NCBI GenBank assembly: GCA_001871015.1
Contig: MNUO01000030.1
Coordinates: forward strand, 1-22,777
Length of the DNA: 22,777 bases
Source of the DNA: Candidatus Desantisbacteria bacterium CG1_02_38_46
GTDB taxonomy: Bacteria > Desantisbacteria > UBA1551 > UBA1559
Direction of reading: 5' to 3'
Part shown: piece by piece, positions 8,485 to 15,160 of the stretch
Position numbering within the stretch: the first letter of the stretch is position 1
Layout of the letters: every line of letters starts with the position of its first letter
Notes under the pieces: generated by a model
Database searches by the model: none
What the model was told of the DNA's origin: nothing
The model's input: the letters and a program-made list of their open reading frames with translations, nothing else
Translations under genes and position numbers: made by a program

Positions 8485-8513
8485 TTGATTTTTTTCAGTT
8501 TTTGTGATATAAT
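8485..8513 (+). promoter_or_regulatory. Sigma70-like promoter for the 58-residue gene
   Basis: TTGATT (8485-8490) and TATAAT (8508-8513) are separated by 17 bases, directly after the dehydratase-like stop and about 38 bases before the next ATG. AAGGAGG follows before that ATG. The spacing and -10 match to consensus make this one of the two clearest promoters in the window. Confidence 0.6.
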
Positions 8514-8550
8514 AAATAGAAATTAAAGTATATAGCAAAAGGAGGGCGAA

Positions 8551-8727
8551 ATGAGGTTAACAGCATTAATTTGTGTTATTATTGCAGTTGTGAGTTTAGT
8601 GGTTGGCATTGTTTCCCGGCTGATGGTAACACCGATGGGTCCAGGGGGACTTGAATCGAGAGCATTCGCTGGTTTCAGTGCAGTCATGCTTCTTCTCGCA
8701 ATAGCATTGTCAGCTCTCAAGAAATAA
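8551..8727 (+). CDS. Small two-helix membrane protein of unknown function
   Basis: 58 residues beginning MRLTALICVIIAVV. Two hydrophobic segments (about 3-22 and 40-56) flank a conserved-looking polar linker SRLMVTPMGPGGLESRAFAG. A ribosome site (AAGGAGG, about 8 bases upstream) and its own promoter support it as a real gene. The linker and second helix recur almost unchanged in a truncated copy at 9770-9895, where most DNA differences fall at third codon positions, so the protein has been under selection. I do not recognise a family. Confidence 0.72.
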   Translation: MRLTALICVIIAVVSLVVGIVSRLMVTPMGPGGLESRAFAGFSAVMLLLAIALSALKK

Positions 8728-9037
8728 ACTGCCAAAATTTATGGCTCTTCAGAGAAAAGTGTGGGTAAATCTCGAACCCCAAAAGACAGAAAGCCCTTGT
8801 TTTTTAAGGCTGTTTCAGAGATTTTTACCCACACAAAAGTCAGAAGAACCAAATTTATACAATAAAACAGGGTTTGTCTTGCTAATTTTTGCGAGGAAAG
8901 CCCTGTTATTATGTTGTAGAGAAGGTAAGTTTAATGAGTAAAAACGCATTGGCGACCTCAGTAGTCTTGGCGGCGCCCACTGAGTTTCGTTGTTGGTAAG
9001 ATTTTAAAAAAATCCATCCAGTTTATAAAGGAAAAAA
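8728..9037. other. 310-base stretch with inverted repeats, no convincing gene
   Basis: No gene with family resemblance is visible. GTGTGGGTAAATCTC (8759-8773) pairs with GAGATTTTTACCCACAC (8818-8834), allowing two extra bases. Inside this pair AGCCCTT and AAGGCT can form a second stem. Further on AACAGGG (8866-8872) pairs with CCCTGTT (8901-8907). CTCAGT and ACTGAG bracket a GC-rich loop at about 8956-8984. It may be a decayed mobile-element remnant or a structured RNA; the sequence alone does not decide. A 66-codon open frame at 8741 has no family signature and runs through the repeats. Confidence 0.5.
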
Positions 9038-9346
9038 ATGAATAACACTCCAATAGAAATTTTATCAAAACGAGGTTTAATTGAGAAGTTCTGCAAAAAA
9101 AACGGCATAATTTTCCTGGGTGTATTTGGTTCTTTTGCAAGAAATGAAACGAAAGAAGAAAGCGACATTGATATTTTAGCCAAATTTGAGCACATAGGAG
9201 GATTATTAGAATTCATAAGGGTGGAATATGAATTAAGTGATCTACTGGGAAGAAAAGTTGACCTCGTTGAGGAAAAGGGTATACCTGATTTGTTAAAAGA
9301 AAGAATAGAAAAGGAGATTATGCCAATCTATGAAAGACGAAGATAA
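9038..9346 (+). CDS. mntA: MntA-like minimal nucleotidyltransferase antitoxin
   Basis: 102 residues with the MNT signature GSFARNETKEESDID (Gly31-Ser32, x10, Asp43-x-Asp45) followed by a third-carboxylate strand ending KVDLVEE. Family knowledge: in type VII toxin-antitoxin pairs the MntA enzyme transfers AMP from ATP onto a tyrosine of the HEPN toxin and so inactivates it. AAAGGA sits just upstream of the ATG, and the stop overlaps the HEPN gene start by 17 bases, the usual coupled arrangement. Both GS and D-x-D residues are intact, so activity is plausible. Confidence 0.88.
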   Translation: MNNTPIEILSKRGLIEKFCKKNGIIFLGVFGSFARNETKEESDIDILAKFEHIGGLLEFIRVEYELSDLLGRKVDLVEEKGIPDLLKERIEKEIMPIYERRR

Positions 9347-9671
9347 AGATAAATTTTTTATACATAGCATATTTGAAGAAATTAAAAAAATAGAAAATTT
9401 TGTTGAAAATGAAACATATGCTACTTTTATAAAGGATGAAAAATTACAATATGCTATCTATAAAGCATTTGAAAACATTGGAGAAGCGTCAAAAAATATT
9501 TCAACTGGCCTTAAGGAAAAACATACTGATATTCCATGGAGAGAACTTGCTGGTTTAAGAGATAAGCTTTCACATGGTTATTTTGGTATTGACTGTGAAC
9601 GAATCTGGGAAGCAGTGCATAGAGATGTTCCAGCAGTGAAGGCCGGCATAGAAAAACTTATTAATGAATAA
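9330..9671 (+). CDS. hepT: HepT-like HEPN ribonuclease toxin (DUF86)
   Basis: 113 residues, mainly helical. The HEPN catalytic motif R-x4-H-x-Y is present as RDKLSHGY (Arg77, His82, Tyr84), and the upstream YAIYKAFENIGEASKNIS is typical of the DUF86/HepT family. Family knowledge: HEPN toxins cleave RNA, and the motif tyrosine is the residue modified by the partner MNT enzyme. It follows mntA with a 17-base overlap. The module interrupts a duplication of the 58-residue gene and is probably a recent arrival. Confidence 0.9.
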   Translation: MKDEDKDKFFIHSIFEEIKKIENFVENETYATFIKDEKLQYAIYKAFENIGEASKNISTGLKEKHTDIPWRELAGLRDKLSHGYFGIDCERIWEAVHRDVPAVKAGIEKLINE

Positions 9672-9682
9672 GCAATTTAAAA

Positions 9683-9769
9683 AATGGTGTCTGTCCCTAT
9701 TTTTACCCCAGCTACAAATACAAAGGAGAGTTGTTAGATGTTGAGGTCTGACCCCATTATTTTAATGAT
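9683..9769 (+). other. Mobile-element-like junction with two related motifs
   Basis: Between hepT and the truncated gene copy are GTGTCTGTCCCTATTTTTA (about 9687-9705) and GTCTGACCCCATTATTTTA (about 9746-9764). They share a GTCTG-(A/T)-CCC-then-T/A-rich pattern in the same orientation, about 60 bases apart. I recall such GTCTGACCCC strings near IS200/REP-associated elements, but no transposase is present. The second motif abuts the break point of the duplicated gene. Confidence 0.4.
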
Positions 9770-9895
9770 GGCATTGTTTCACGGCTGATGGTAACGCCGA
9801 TGGGTCCATGGGGACTTGAATCAAGAGCATTTGCAGGTTTCAGTGCAGTTATGCTTCTGCTTGCAATAGCACTATTATCGCTTGAGAAAAAATAA
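9770..9895 (+). pseudogene. 5'-truncated second copy of the 58-residue membrane-protein gene
   Basis: From GGCATTGTTTC to the TAA this matches 8605-8727 closely and encodes GIVSRLMVTPMGP then W in place of G, followed by GLESRAFAGFSAVMLL, 41 residues against 40. The first 18 codons, including the start and first helix, are missing, and a TGA lies in frame at 9749-9751 just upstream. Most differences are synonymous, so the duplication predates the truncation or the copies come from related strains. It is probably not expressed as a full protein. Confidence 0.8.
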
Positions 9896-9907
9896 TTGAA
9901 AGATAAA

Positions 9908-10219
9908 ATGAGTCCAGGATGTTCTGAATATTACTTGTCCAGATGTTATGAGAAGAGTTCTTCTATTGTCTCAAGGAAAATTGACGACGAAGTCATACTT
10001 GTGCCAATCCGCAAGAATGTAGGTGATCTGGAAAGCATATATACTCTGAACGAGGTAGCAAGCCGTATTTGGGAGCTCATCGACGGCAAAAGAAAAGTAA
10101 GGGAAATTAAGGAAATAATTATTGAGGAGTTCGATGTAAGTCCACAGGAGGCAGAGAAGGATGCAGTCGAATTCCTGCAACAACTAGAGAAGATGGGTGG
10201 CATTAAAACTGTGGAGTAG
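9908..10219 (+). CDS. PqqD-like RiPP recognition element protein
   Basis: 103 residues from ATG 9908 (a TTG at 9896 is an alternative; neither has a strong ribosome site). The pattern is that of PqqD: two beta strands (VSRKIDDEVILVPI), then the hallmark LNEVASRIWELIDGKRKVREIKEIIIEEFDVSP and a final helix ending FLQQLEKMGGI. Family knowledge: PqqD folds as a winged helix that binds the leader of a precursor peptide and delivers it to a radical SAM enzyme. It directly precedes two radical SAM genes and is most likely the leader carrier of this cluster. A Cys-containing extension of about 20 residues (PGCSEYYLSRCYEKSS) precedes the domain and is unexplained. Confidence 0.85.
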   Translation: MSPGCSEYYLSRCYEKSSSIVSRKIDDEVILVPIRKNVGDLESIYTLNEVASRIWELIDGKRKVREIKEIIIEEFDVSPQEAEKDAVEFLQQLEKMGGIKTVE

Positions 10220-10231
10220 GAGGAGTGGTTA

Positions 10232-11359
10232 TTGAGGCCCGAAGAAAGTATCTTCATGAAGGAATACCTGGTGAGCAAGGCAAAACAGACCATGCCAATA
10301 AGTGCGAGGTGCAATTTACGCTGTGTATTCTGCTCCAATTATAGTAATCCCTTTCCTATTACCAGGGATGTGTTCAGGGACTTAGAAGATATAAAAGCCA
10401 ACATTCCTCTTTTGCAACCATTCAATGGAACTATAAATATTAGCGAAAACATACCGGGCCGAATTGCCGAAGGAGAGGCACTACTTCATCCAAAACTATT
10501 TGAAATATTGAATTTAATCAGAAAAAGGTTCAGGTATACAGAAACAATAGAATTTTCCACTAACGGTACCACTCTCACCGAGGAGATGATAAAGAAATTG
10601 TACGCCTACATGCCTATCAGAATCAGAACAATCTCTATGAATTCATCAAGCATAAATTACTGGCAGGAGATATCAGTGGGGATGAGAAAGCAGGGAGAGA
10701 TAGCCATTAAAGCTGTAGAACTTTTAGGGAAATACTCCATTCCTTTTGATGGCTCTATTGTGGCTGTGCCAAAGATTACAGGATGGGAGGGAATAGAAGA
10801 GACGATAAAATATTATGTAAAAAATAATGTCCGTGAGATAATTATCTGGCATCCAGGCTATTCAAAACTGATAGACCCTCGTATTAAAGAAAAGATAGAA
10901 TGTTCTTTTGAAGAGCTGAGTAAGTTTGCGACAAAAATGAGGAAGGTTTATAAAAAGCCAATCAATCTTTTTCCCGATTTGCTTATGCCCTGCTCGGTAA
11001 ATATCCAAAAAATTATGGACTTTATGCAGGATATGGGCAAAGCAAAAGTACTCTGGTTAGTATCTGAAGCAGCAAAGGAGATGCTTGGTCTTGAGATAGA
11101 GAGATACTCTCCTTATGTGTGGAATGAGCATTTCGTTATGCCGGTTAAAAATCTAACCTATGGAGGAAATATAATCGTTTCAGGACTGCTCACTGTAGAT
11201 GACTTTATCAGGGCTGGAAAAGAATTCCTTAAAACCAAGTCGGATATAGACCTGGTTCTTGTGCCAAAGGAACCCCTTGATACAGCGGGCCAGGATTTAT
11301 TATATACCCCTTATTATAAAATTGAAGAGGAACTGGGTTGTCAAGTTAAGGTGGTATAG
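10232..11359 (+). CDS. Radical SAM enzyme with DUF512-like C-terminal domain
   Basis: 375 residues from TTG 10232, chosen because AGGAGGAG (10218-10225) is well placed. Residues 27-34 (CNLRCVFC) are the C-x3-C-x2-C [4Fe-4S] motif, and EGEALLHP (80-87) replaces the usual GGEP SAM-contact motif. No SPASM cysteine cluster follows. The C-terminus (about 300-375: VKNLTYGGNIIVSGLLTVDDF, then IDLVLVPKEPLDTAGQDLLY and EELG) resembles DUF512, a domain normally found in another radical SAM family with an N-terminal PDZ domain. Substrate unknown. Position between PqqD-like and SPASM genes suggests it acts on the peptide or makes a cofactor for it. The DUF512 assignment is from memory. Confidence 0.82.
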   Translation: MRPEESIFMKEYLVSKAKQTMPISARCNLRCVFCSNYSNPFPITRDVFRDLEDIKANIPLLQPFNGTINISENIPGRIAEGEALLHPKLFEILNLIRKRFRYTETIEFSTNGTTLTEEMIKKLYAYMPIRIRTISMNSSSINYWQEISVGMRKQGEIAIKAVELLGKYSIPFDGSIVAVPKITGWEGIEETIKYYVKNNVREIIIWHPGYSKLIDPRIKEKIECSFEELSKFATKMRKVYKKPINLFPDLLMPCSVNIQKIMDFMQDMGKAKVLWLVSEAAKEMLGLEIERYSPYVWNEHFVMPVKNLTYGGNIIVSGLLTVDDFIRAGKEFLKTKSDIDLVLVPKEPLDTAGQDLLYTPYYKIEEELGCQVKVV

Positions 11360-12484
11360 ATGAAAGATTTTCGCGGGTCCCCGATTAAATATGGAGATTT
11401 TAGCCAGCACCTTCACGAGAAGGGAGCTAAGAAGGGAATACCCCTCAACGGAGAGATTGACCTAACCTACCGCTGCAACTTAAAGTGTGGTCATTGTTAC
11501 GGCGTTTATGAACCGGACAAAAAAGAACTCACTACCGATGAGGTCATGCGCATCCTCGATGAGATGAATCAAGCAGGGTGCCTCTGGTTATTGTTAAGTG
11601 GAGGGGAGCCTCTGGTACGCAAGGACTTCCGGGAAATTTATGACTATGCCAAAAAGAAAGGTTTTATTATTACTCTATTTACTAATGGAACGCTCATTAC
11701 TCCTGAGATTGTTGTTCTCCTTCGTGAGTATCGTCCCTTTTCCGTGGAAGTTAGTCTTTATGGCATAAGCAAAGAAATCTATGAGAAAGTTACTGGGGTA
11801 GTTGGTTCTTTCAAGCGCTGCATGAAAGGCATTCATTTATTACTGGAGCACAGGATTCCACTCAAGGTAAAAACTACAGTGACAACCTTAAATCAGCATG
11901 AATTGTGGAAGATAAAGAAATATGTTGAGGAAGAGTTAAAGGTGGAATTTAGATTTGATGCCACGATTAGCCCTAAACTTGACGGTTCTAAAGGACCCTG
12001 TAATTTAAGGATACCCCCGGAGGAAGTAGTTAAACTTGACATTGCTGATGAAAGACGGTTCAAAGAATGGACAGAAATCTGTAAGAGATTCTGGGGACCA
12101 ATTCATTCTGATACATTATATAATTGTGGAGCAGGACTGAGTTCATTCCATGTTGATCCTTATGGAATGTTGCGTATCTGCCTTATGGTTCGCACCCCGA
12201 GATGGAACCTGCGTCAATTCAGTTTTCAAGAAAGCTGGAAGGAGCTCAATAAATTCAGGATGCAAAAAGCAGGCACCGACTCGAGGTGCAGGAATTGTGA
12301 AATTGCTTTTTGTGATTGGTGCCCGGGATGGGCACAGGTGGAAAATGGAGACCTCGAGACACCGGTAGAATACCTTTGCCAGATTGCCCATTTACAAGCA
12401 AAGGCATTTGGTATGATAAGAGGAGGTGATTTAAATGAAGAAGGAAAAAAAGTTTTATCAAAAGCCTCAGATAAAAGAGGTTAA
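11360..12484 (+). CDS. PqqE-like radical SAM/SPASM peptide maturase
   Basis: 374 residues. CNLKCGHC (Cys39, 43, 46) binds the radical SAM cluster, and SGGEP (80-84) contacts SAM. The C-terminal SPASM domain has C256-x12-G-x4-C274 and C310-x2-C313-x4-C318-x2-C321, then C340, enough to hold auxiliary iron-sulfur clusters. Family knowledge: SPASM enzymes of this kind form thioether, C-C or other crosslinks in ribosomal peptides. It starts one base after the previous stop, and its last 50 bases overlap the precursor gene at 12435, the strongest evidence that it matures that peptide. It is the best candidate for the main core-modifying enzyme. Confidence 0.93.
   Translation: MKDFRGSPIKYGDFSQHLHEKGAKKGIPLNGEIDLTYRCNLKCGHCYGVYEPDKKELTTDEVMRILDEMNQAGCLWLLLSGGEPLVRKDFREIYDYAKKKGFIITLFTNGTLITPEIVVLLREYRPFSVEVSLYGISKEIYEKVTGVVGSFKRCMKGIHLLLEHRIPLKVKTTVTTLNQHELWKIKKYVEEELKVEFRFDATISPKLDGSKGPCNLRIPPEEVVKLDIADERRFKEWTEICKRFWGPIHSDTLYNCGAGLSSFHVDPYGMLRICLMVRTPRWNLRQFSFQESWKELNKFRMQKAGTDSRCRNCEIAFCDWCPGWAQVENGDLETPVEYLCQIAHLQAKAFGMIRGGDLNEEGKKVLSKASDKRG
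12421..12430 (+). promoter_or_regulatory. Near-perfect ribosome binding site of the precursor gene
   Basis: AGGAGGTGAT is complementary to the 16S rRNA 3' end over ten bases and ends 4 bases before ATG 12435. It lies inside the SPASM gene, and no other ribosome site in the window matches so well, consistent with making the precursor in excess over its enzymes. Confidence 0.75.
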
Positions 12485-12599
12485 ATTAGTTCCTGGAGAG
12501 GCAGTTTTGATGGGTTGCAAATCAACAGGGAGTGCAGGTAGCAAAGCAGGTAGATGTCAATCGGTTTCAGCCTGCAACAATAGAGTCCTTGATTCTTAA
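12435..12599 (+). CDS. RiPP precursor peptide (candidate)
   Basis: A 54-residue gene. The leader is MKKEKKFYQKPQIKEVKLVP then GEAVLMG, basic and then alternating, followed by a small-residue core with Cys28, Cys41 and Cys47 and the C-terminus RVLDS. Core composition is dominated by Gly, Ser and Ala with a few Arg, Asn and Gln, typical of modified peptides and unlike a globular protein. The excellent ribosome site, the overlap with the SPASM enzyme and the upstream PqqD-like gene all point to a substrate. The Y-x-KP-x-I-x2-V-x-L-x-P-x-EAVL pattern reminds me of Cys-containing substrates of other SPASM enzymes, but I cannot name a family. It lacks the E-x3-Y crosslink motif of PqqA. Cleavage could fall after Gly27 or nearby. 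Confidence 0.78.
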   Translation: MKKEKKFYQKPQIKEVKLVPGEAVLMGCKSTGSAGSKAGRCQSVSACNNRVLDS

Positions 12600-12640
12600 T
12601 CTACAACTGATTTATTCCCTCAAAGAGAGACACGTCACTT

Positions 12641-13522
12641 ATGCCTGAAGAGAAGTTCTTAAGAGAATTGAAATTGGGGATTGGCGGCATCAGCATCTCG
12701 ATTAATTTTCCTGATTCAAAGAAGGGTTTCGAAGTCGATGATGCCTACAGACGTTTTATTACTACTGATAAGCCCGAGATAGTTCTGCATCTCCATTGTG
12801 GTCATATTCCCTGGATTGAGTCCGGGGAAAAAGTTTTTGATAGCAGTATTTGGAAGCTCTATCGCAAGAACGGAAAGCACATTCTCGGGTTCTATTTCTA
12901 TAATTCAGGTAACTTTCCATATAAGATAGCGGTGCTCGCGCATGATTTTAAATCAGGTGATATTTATATTAAAAATGACGGGTTCAATCACAGTTATTTT
13001 CTCAATCCTTTGGAATATCCCTTAGGTCAAGTTTTAATGATAAATCTACTTTCCAGAAAACGGGGAATGATGGTTCATGCCTGTGGAATTGAGATTAATG
13101 GAAGTGGAATTCTCTTTGTGGGGAAATCTGGAGAAGGAAAAAGTACACTTGCAAATTTATGCAGGAAGGAAAGGGATATAATCCTTTTGAATGATGATAG
13201 AATCATTGTCCGCGAAATGAAGAATGACTTTTTAATATATGGCACTCCCTGGCATGGAGATGTAAAAATTTGCTCTTTAGACCCCATGCCTTTAAGAAAG
13301 ATTTTCCTTCTCAAACACGCCTCCAGGAATTATCTGACAAGGCTAAGCAACATTGAAGCATGTTCCAGGTTACTTGTGCGTGTGTTCCCTCCTATTTGGA
13401 GTCACTCGGGTATGGAATATACACTGGCACTTTCTGCTGAAATCACCCGGGTAATCCCCTGTTTTGAACTGGAATTTGTGCCTGATAAAAGCGCTATTGA
13501 TTTCATCAGGAGTCAAATATAA
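12641..13522 (+). CDS. HPr-kinase-like protein (HprK-related)
   Basis: 293 residues. The C-terminal half shows VHACGIEINGSGILFVGKSGEGKST with a P-loop GKSGEGKST (161-169), then LLNDDRI (182-188) and YGTPWHGD (200-207), the pattern of HPr kinase/phosphorylase-related proteins. The N-terminal about 130 residues look like a substrate-binding beta domain. Family knowledge: stand-alone members occur in RiPP loci, and in paeninodin-type lasso clusters they phosphorylate the precursor's C-terminal serine. Here the precursor ends in Ser, so phosphorylation of Ser54 is a reasonable inference. The ribosome site is weak. Stop and next start overlap by one base (TAATG). A role in sugar regulation is unlikely because no HPr or PTS gene is nearby. 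Confidence 0.85.
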   Translation: MPEEKFLRELKLGIGGISISINFPDSKKGFEVDDAYRRFITTDKPEIVLHLHCGHIPWIESGEKVFDSSIWKLYRKNGKHILGFYFYNSGNFPYKIAVLAHDFKSGDIYIKNDGFNHSYFLNPLEYPLGQVLMINLLSRKRGMMVHACGIEINGSGILFVGKSGEGKSTLANLCRKERDIILLNDDRIIVREMKNDFLIYGTPWHGDVKICSLDPMPLRKIFLLKHASRNYLTRLSNIEACSRLLVRVFPPIWSHSGMEYTLALSAEITRVIPCFELEFVPDKSAIDFIRSQI

Positions 13523-14673
13523 TGGCTATCGGTCCTATCGGTCACAAAGCCCTAATTGCTGATACTGTTCGAACTACTGCTTACAAGAAGGCAATTTTCG
13601 AAACAGTCGAAGATGGCGATGTAGTGGTGGATTTGGGAACGGGTACGGGAGTCCTTGCCTTCTTCGCCTGTCAGGCAGGGGCGAGGAAGGTGTACGCCAT
13701 TGAGGAAAAGAAAATAATTGAACTTGCAAAAGAGATTGCCAAGGCAAACAATTTAGAGAAAAAAATAGTTTTTATAAGGGATATTTCCAATGAGGCTACT
13801 TTACCCGAAAAGGTGGATGTTTTAGTCTCAGAGATAATAGGAAATTTTGCTTATACTGAGAATCTTCTCCATTTTCTCCTTGATGCACGGGACCGTTTTC
13901 TAAAGAAAAATGGAACCTTAATTCCTTCTTCAGTTGAGATATTTCTTGTTCCTGTAGAGGCTCCAAAGATCTATAATGAAATAACTTTTTGGAATAAAGA
14001 ACTTTATGGAATTAATTTTCTTCCAGCACATAAAGTTGATGTGAATACTCTTCACAACTGTCGAATTGAAACCGAATTTTTCTTATCCACTCCACGATTA
14101 ATAAAACATATTGACTTTAATAAAGTTCAAAAGCCTGAAGAATTATATTTGGAAGAAACTGTTTCCTTTGTCCTCAATCGCTCTGGAATATTACATGGTC
14201 TAGCTGGATGGTTTGATATCCACCTCTCCAAAAACGTTTTGCTATCAACTTCACCTGCTTCGTCCATCACCCACTGGGAGCAAACTTTTTTTCCTATAGA
14301 AAAATCAATAGAGGTAGCAAAGGGAGATGCTGTTAAGGTAGAAATAATTGCTACTCCCTGGCAGGAAGATATTGTTTATAGTTGGAATGTACAGGTGGGG
14401 AAGAATAGTTTTAGTCATTCTACTCTTCAAGTTCCTTCGTTTTCTAAGAAGGACTTCTTGAGCCGTTCAATCGATTTTGTCCCAACACTTTCAAATGCAG
14501 GAAAGGAAGAACTTTTTATCCTTAGCTGCTGTAACGGAAAGAATACTATTCAACAAATTGCCCAAGAATTATGCAAGCACTATCCGGAAATCTATAATAA
14601 CCTAAGAAAGGCTTTAATCAGAGTGGGAAAAACAGTGAAGAAATACTCTCATGGAAAAATTCAAAAAAGATGA
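13522..14673 (+). CDS. PRMT-like arginine methyltransferase with fused PqqD-like domain
   Basis: 383 residues. Residues 14-21 (DTVRTTAY) match the D-x2-R-x3-Y start of protein arginine methyltransferases; DLGTGTGVLA (37-46) binds SAM; SEIIGNFAYTE (103-113) fits the double-glutamate loop (Glu104, Glu113), and THWEQTFF (250-257) fits the THW loop. All four are landmarks of the PRMT family, which is rare in bacteria. Residues about 318-375 (FVPTLSNAGKEELFILSCCNGKNTI and IAQELCKHYP) resemble PqqD's final strand and helix, so a leader-binding domain seems fused to the enzyme. The precursor core has Arg40 and Arg50, plausible targets. The gene overlaps the next by 23 bases. Function is inferred from motifs. 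Confidence 0.78.
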   Translation: MAIGPIGHKALIADTVRTTAYKKAIFETVEDGDVVVDLGTGTGVLAFFACQAGARKVYAIEEKKIIELAKEIAKANNLEKKIVFIRDISNEATLPEKVDVLVSEIIGNFAYTENLLHFLLDARDRFLKKNGTLIPSSVEIFLVPVEAPKIYNEITFWNKELYGINFLPAHKVDVNTLHNCRIETEFFLSTPRLIKHIDFNKVQKPEELYLEETVSFVLNRSGILHGLAGWFDIHLSKNVLLSTSPASSITHWEQTFFPIEKSIEVAKGDAVKVEIIATPWQEDIVYSWNVQVGKNSFSHSTLQVPSFSKKDFLSRSIDFVPTLSNAGKEELFILSCCNGKNTIQQIAQELCKHYPEIYNNLRKALIRVGKTVKKYSHGKIQKR

Positions 14674-15160
14674 TGTCGTTGAGTTAATTAAGGAAATAAT
14701 GGATAAAGGAGCATGTCTTAGATTCCGTACTACAGTAGGAGCAAGCATGCATCCTTTTATCAGGGATGGAGATATTCTCTGGGTCAAACCTGTCAATGCT
14801 TCTGAGATAAAGATTGGGGATGTCATTTTTTATCGTAATTCAAATGGAGGAATAACTGTTCACCGGCTTATAAAAAAAATTTCAAAGAATGGCAAATTAT
14901 CCTTCCTGACAAAAGGGGATTCTGTTTCCGGGGTTGATGAAATCATATATCCGGAACAAGTCCAGGGCAAAGTTATAATTATTGAACATAATAAATGGAG
15001 AATAAGAATTGATAGGGGTCCGGGCAGAATAGTAGGATTTCTCTGGGCAAGAATTTCAATGTTTAGTCCATGGGTTTATTACCCGTTCAGGAAAATCAAG
15101 CGATTATTTCTAAAAATAAAGGTTTCATTAAAAAGAACATGCGCCAAGAAGATTTGCTGA
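14651..15160 (+). CDS. S26-type serine peptidase
   Basis: 169 residues. VGASMHPFIRDGD carries the nucleophile Ser32, GDVIFYRN (56-63) is the next box, ITVHRLIKK provides His71 and TKGDS (87-91) is the last conserved box. A Ser-His pair (not Ser-Lys) matches the SipW/archaeal signal-peptidase-like branch. Unlike true signal peptidases there is no N-terminal membrane helix. A hydrophobic, aromatic stretch at about 127-146 might attach it to the membrane peripherally. It lies between a tailoring enzyme and a nucleotidyltransferase in a RiPP cluster, so removal of the precursor leader is the likely job, which is inference. Confidence 0.83.
   Translation: MEKFKKDDVVELIKEIMDKGACLRFRTTVGASMHPFIRDGDILWVKPVNASEIKIGDVIFYRNSNGGITVHRLIKKISKNGKLSFLTKGDSVSGVDEIIYPEQVQGKVIIIEHNKWRIRIDRGPGRIVGFLWARISMFSPWVYYPFRKIKRLFLKIKVSLKRTCAKKIC

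Noticed and set aside
8741-8941. 66-codon open frame on the plus strand
   Set aside because: No family resemblance or clear ribosome site, and it runs through inverted repeats.
9908-12599. PQQ biosynthesis locus
   Set aside because: PqqD- and PqqE-like proteins are present, but the peptide lacks the E-x3-Y motif of PqqA, and no PqqB or PqqC is nearby.
15070-15138. Earlier start for the nucleotidyltransferase
   Set aside because: It would overlap the peptidase gene by 91 bases and adds a stretch with no counterpart in the family.
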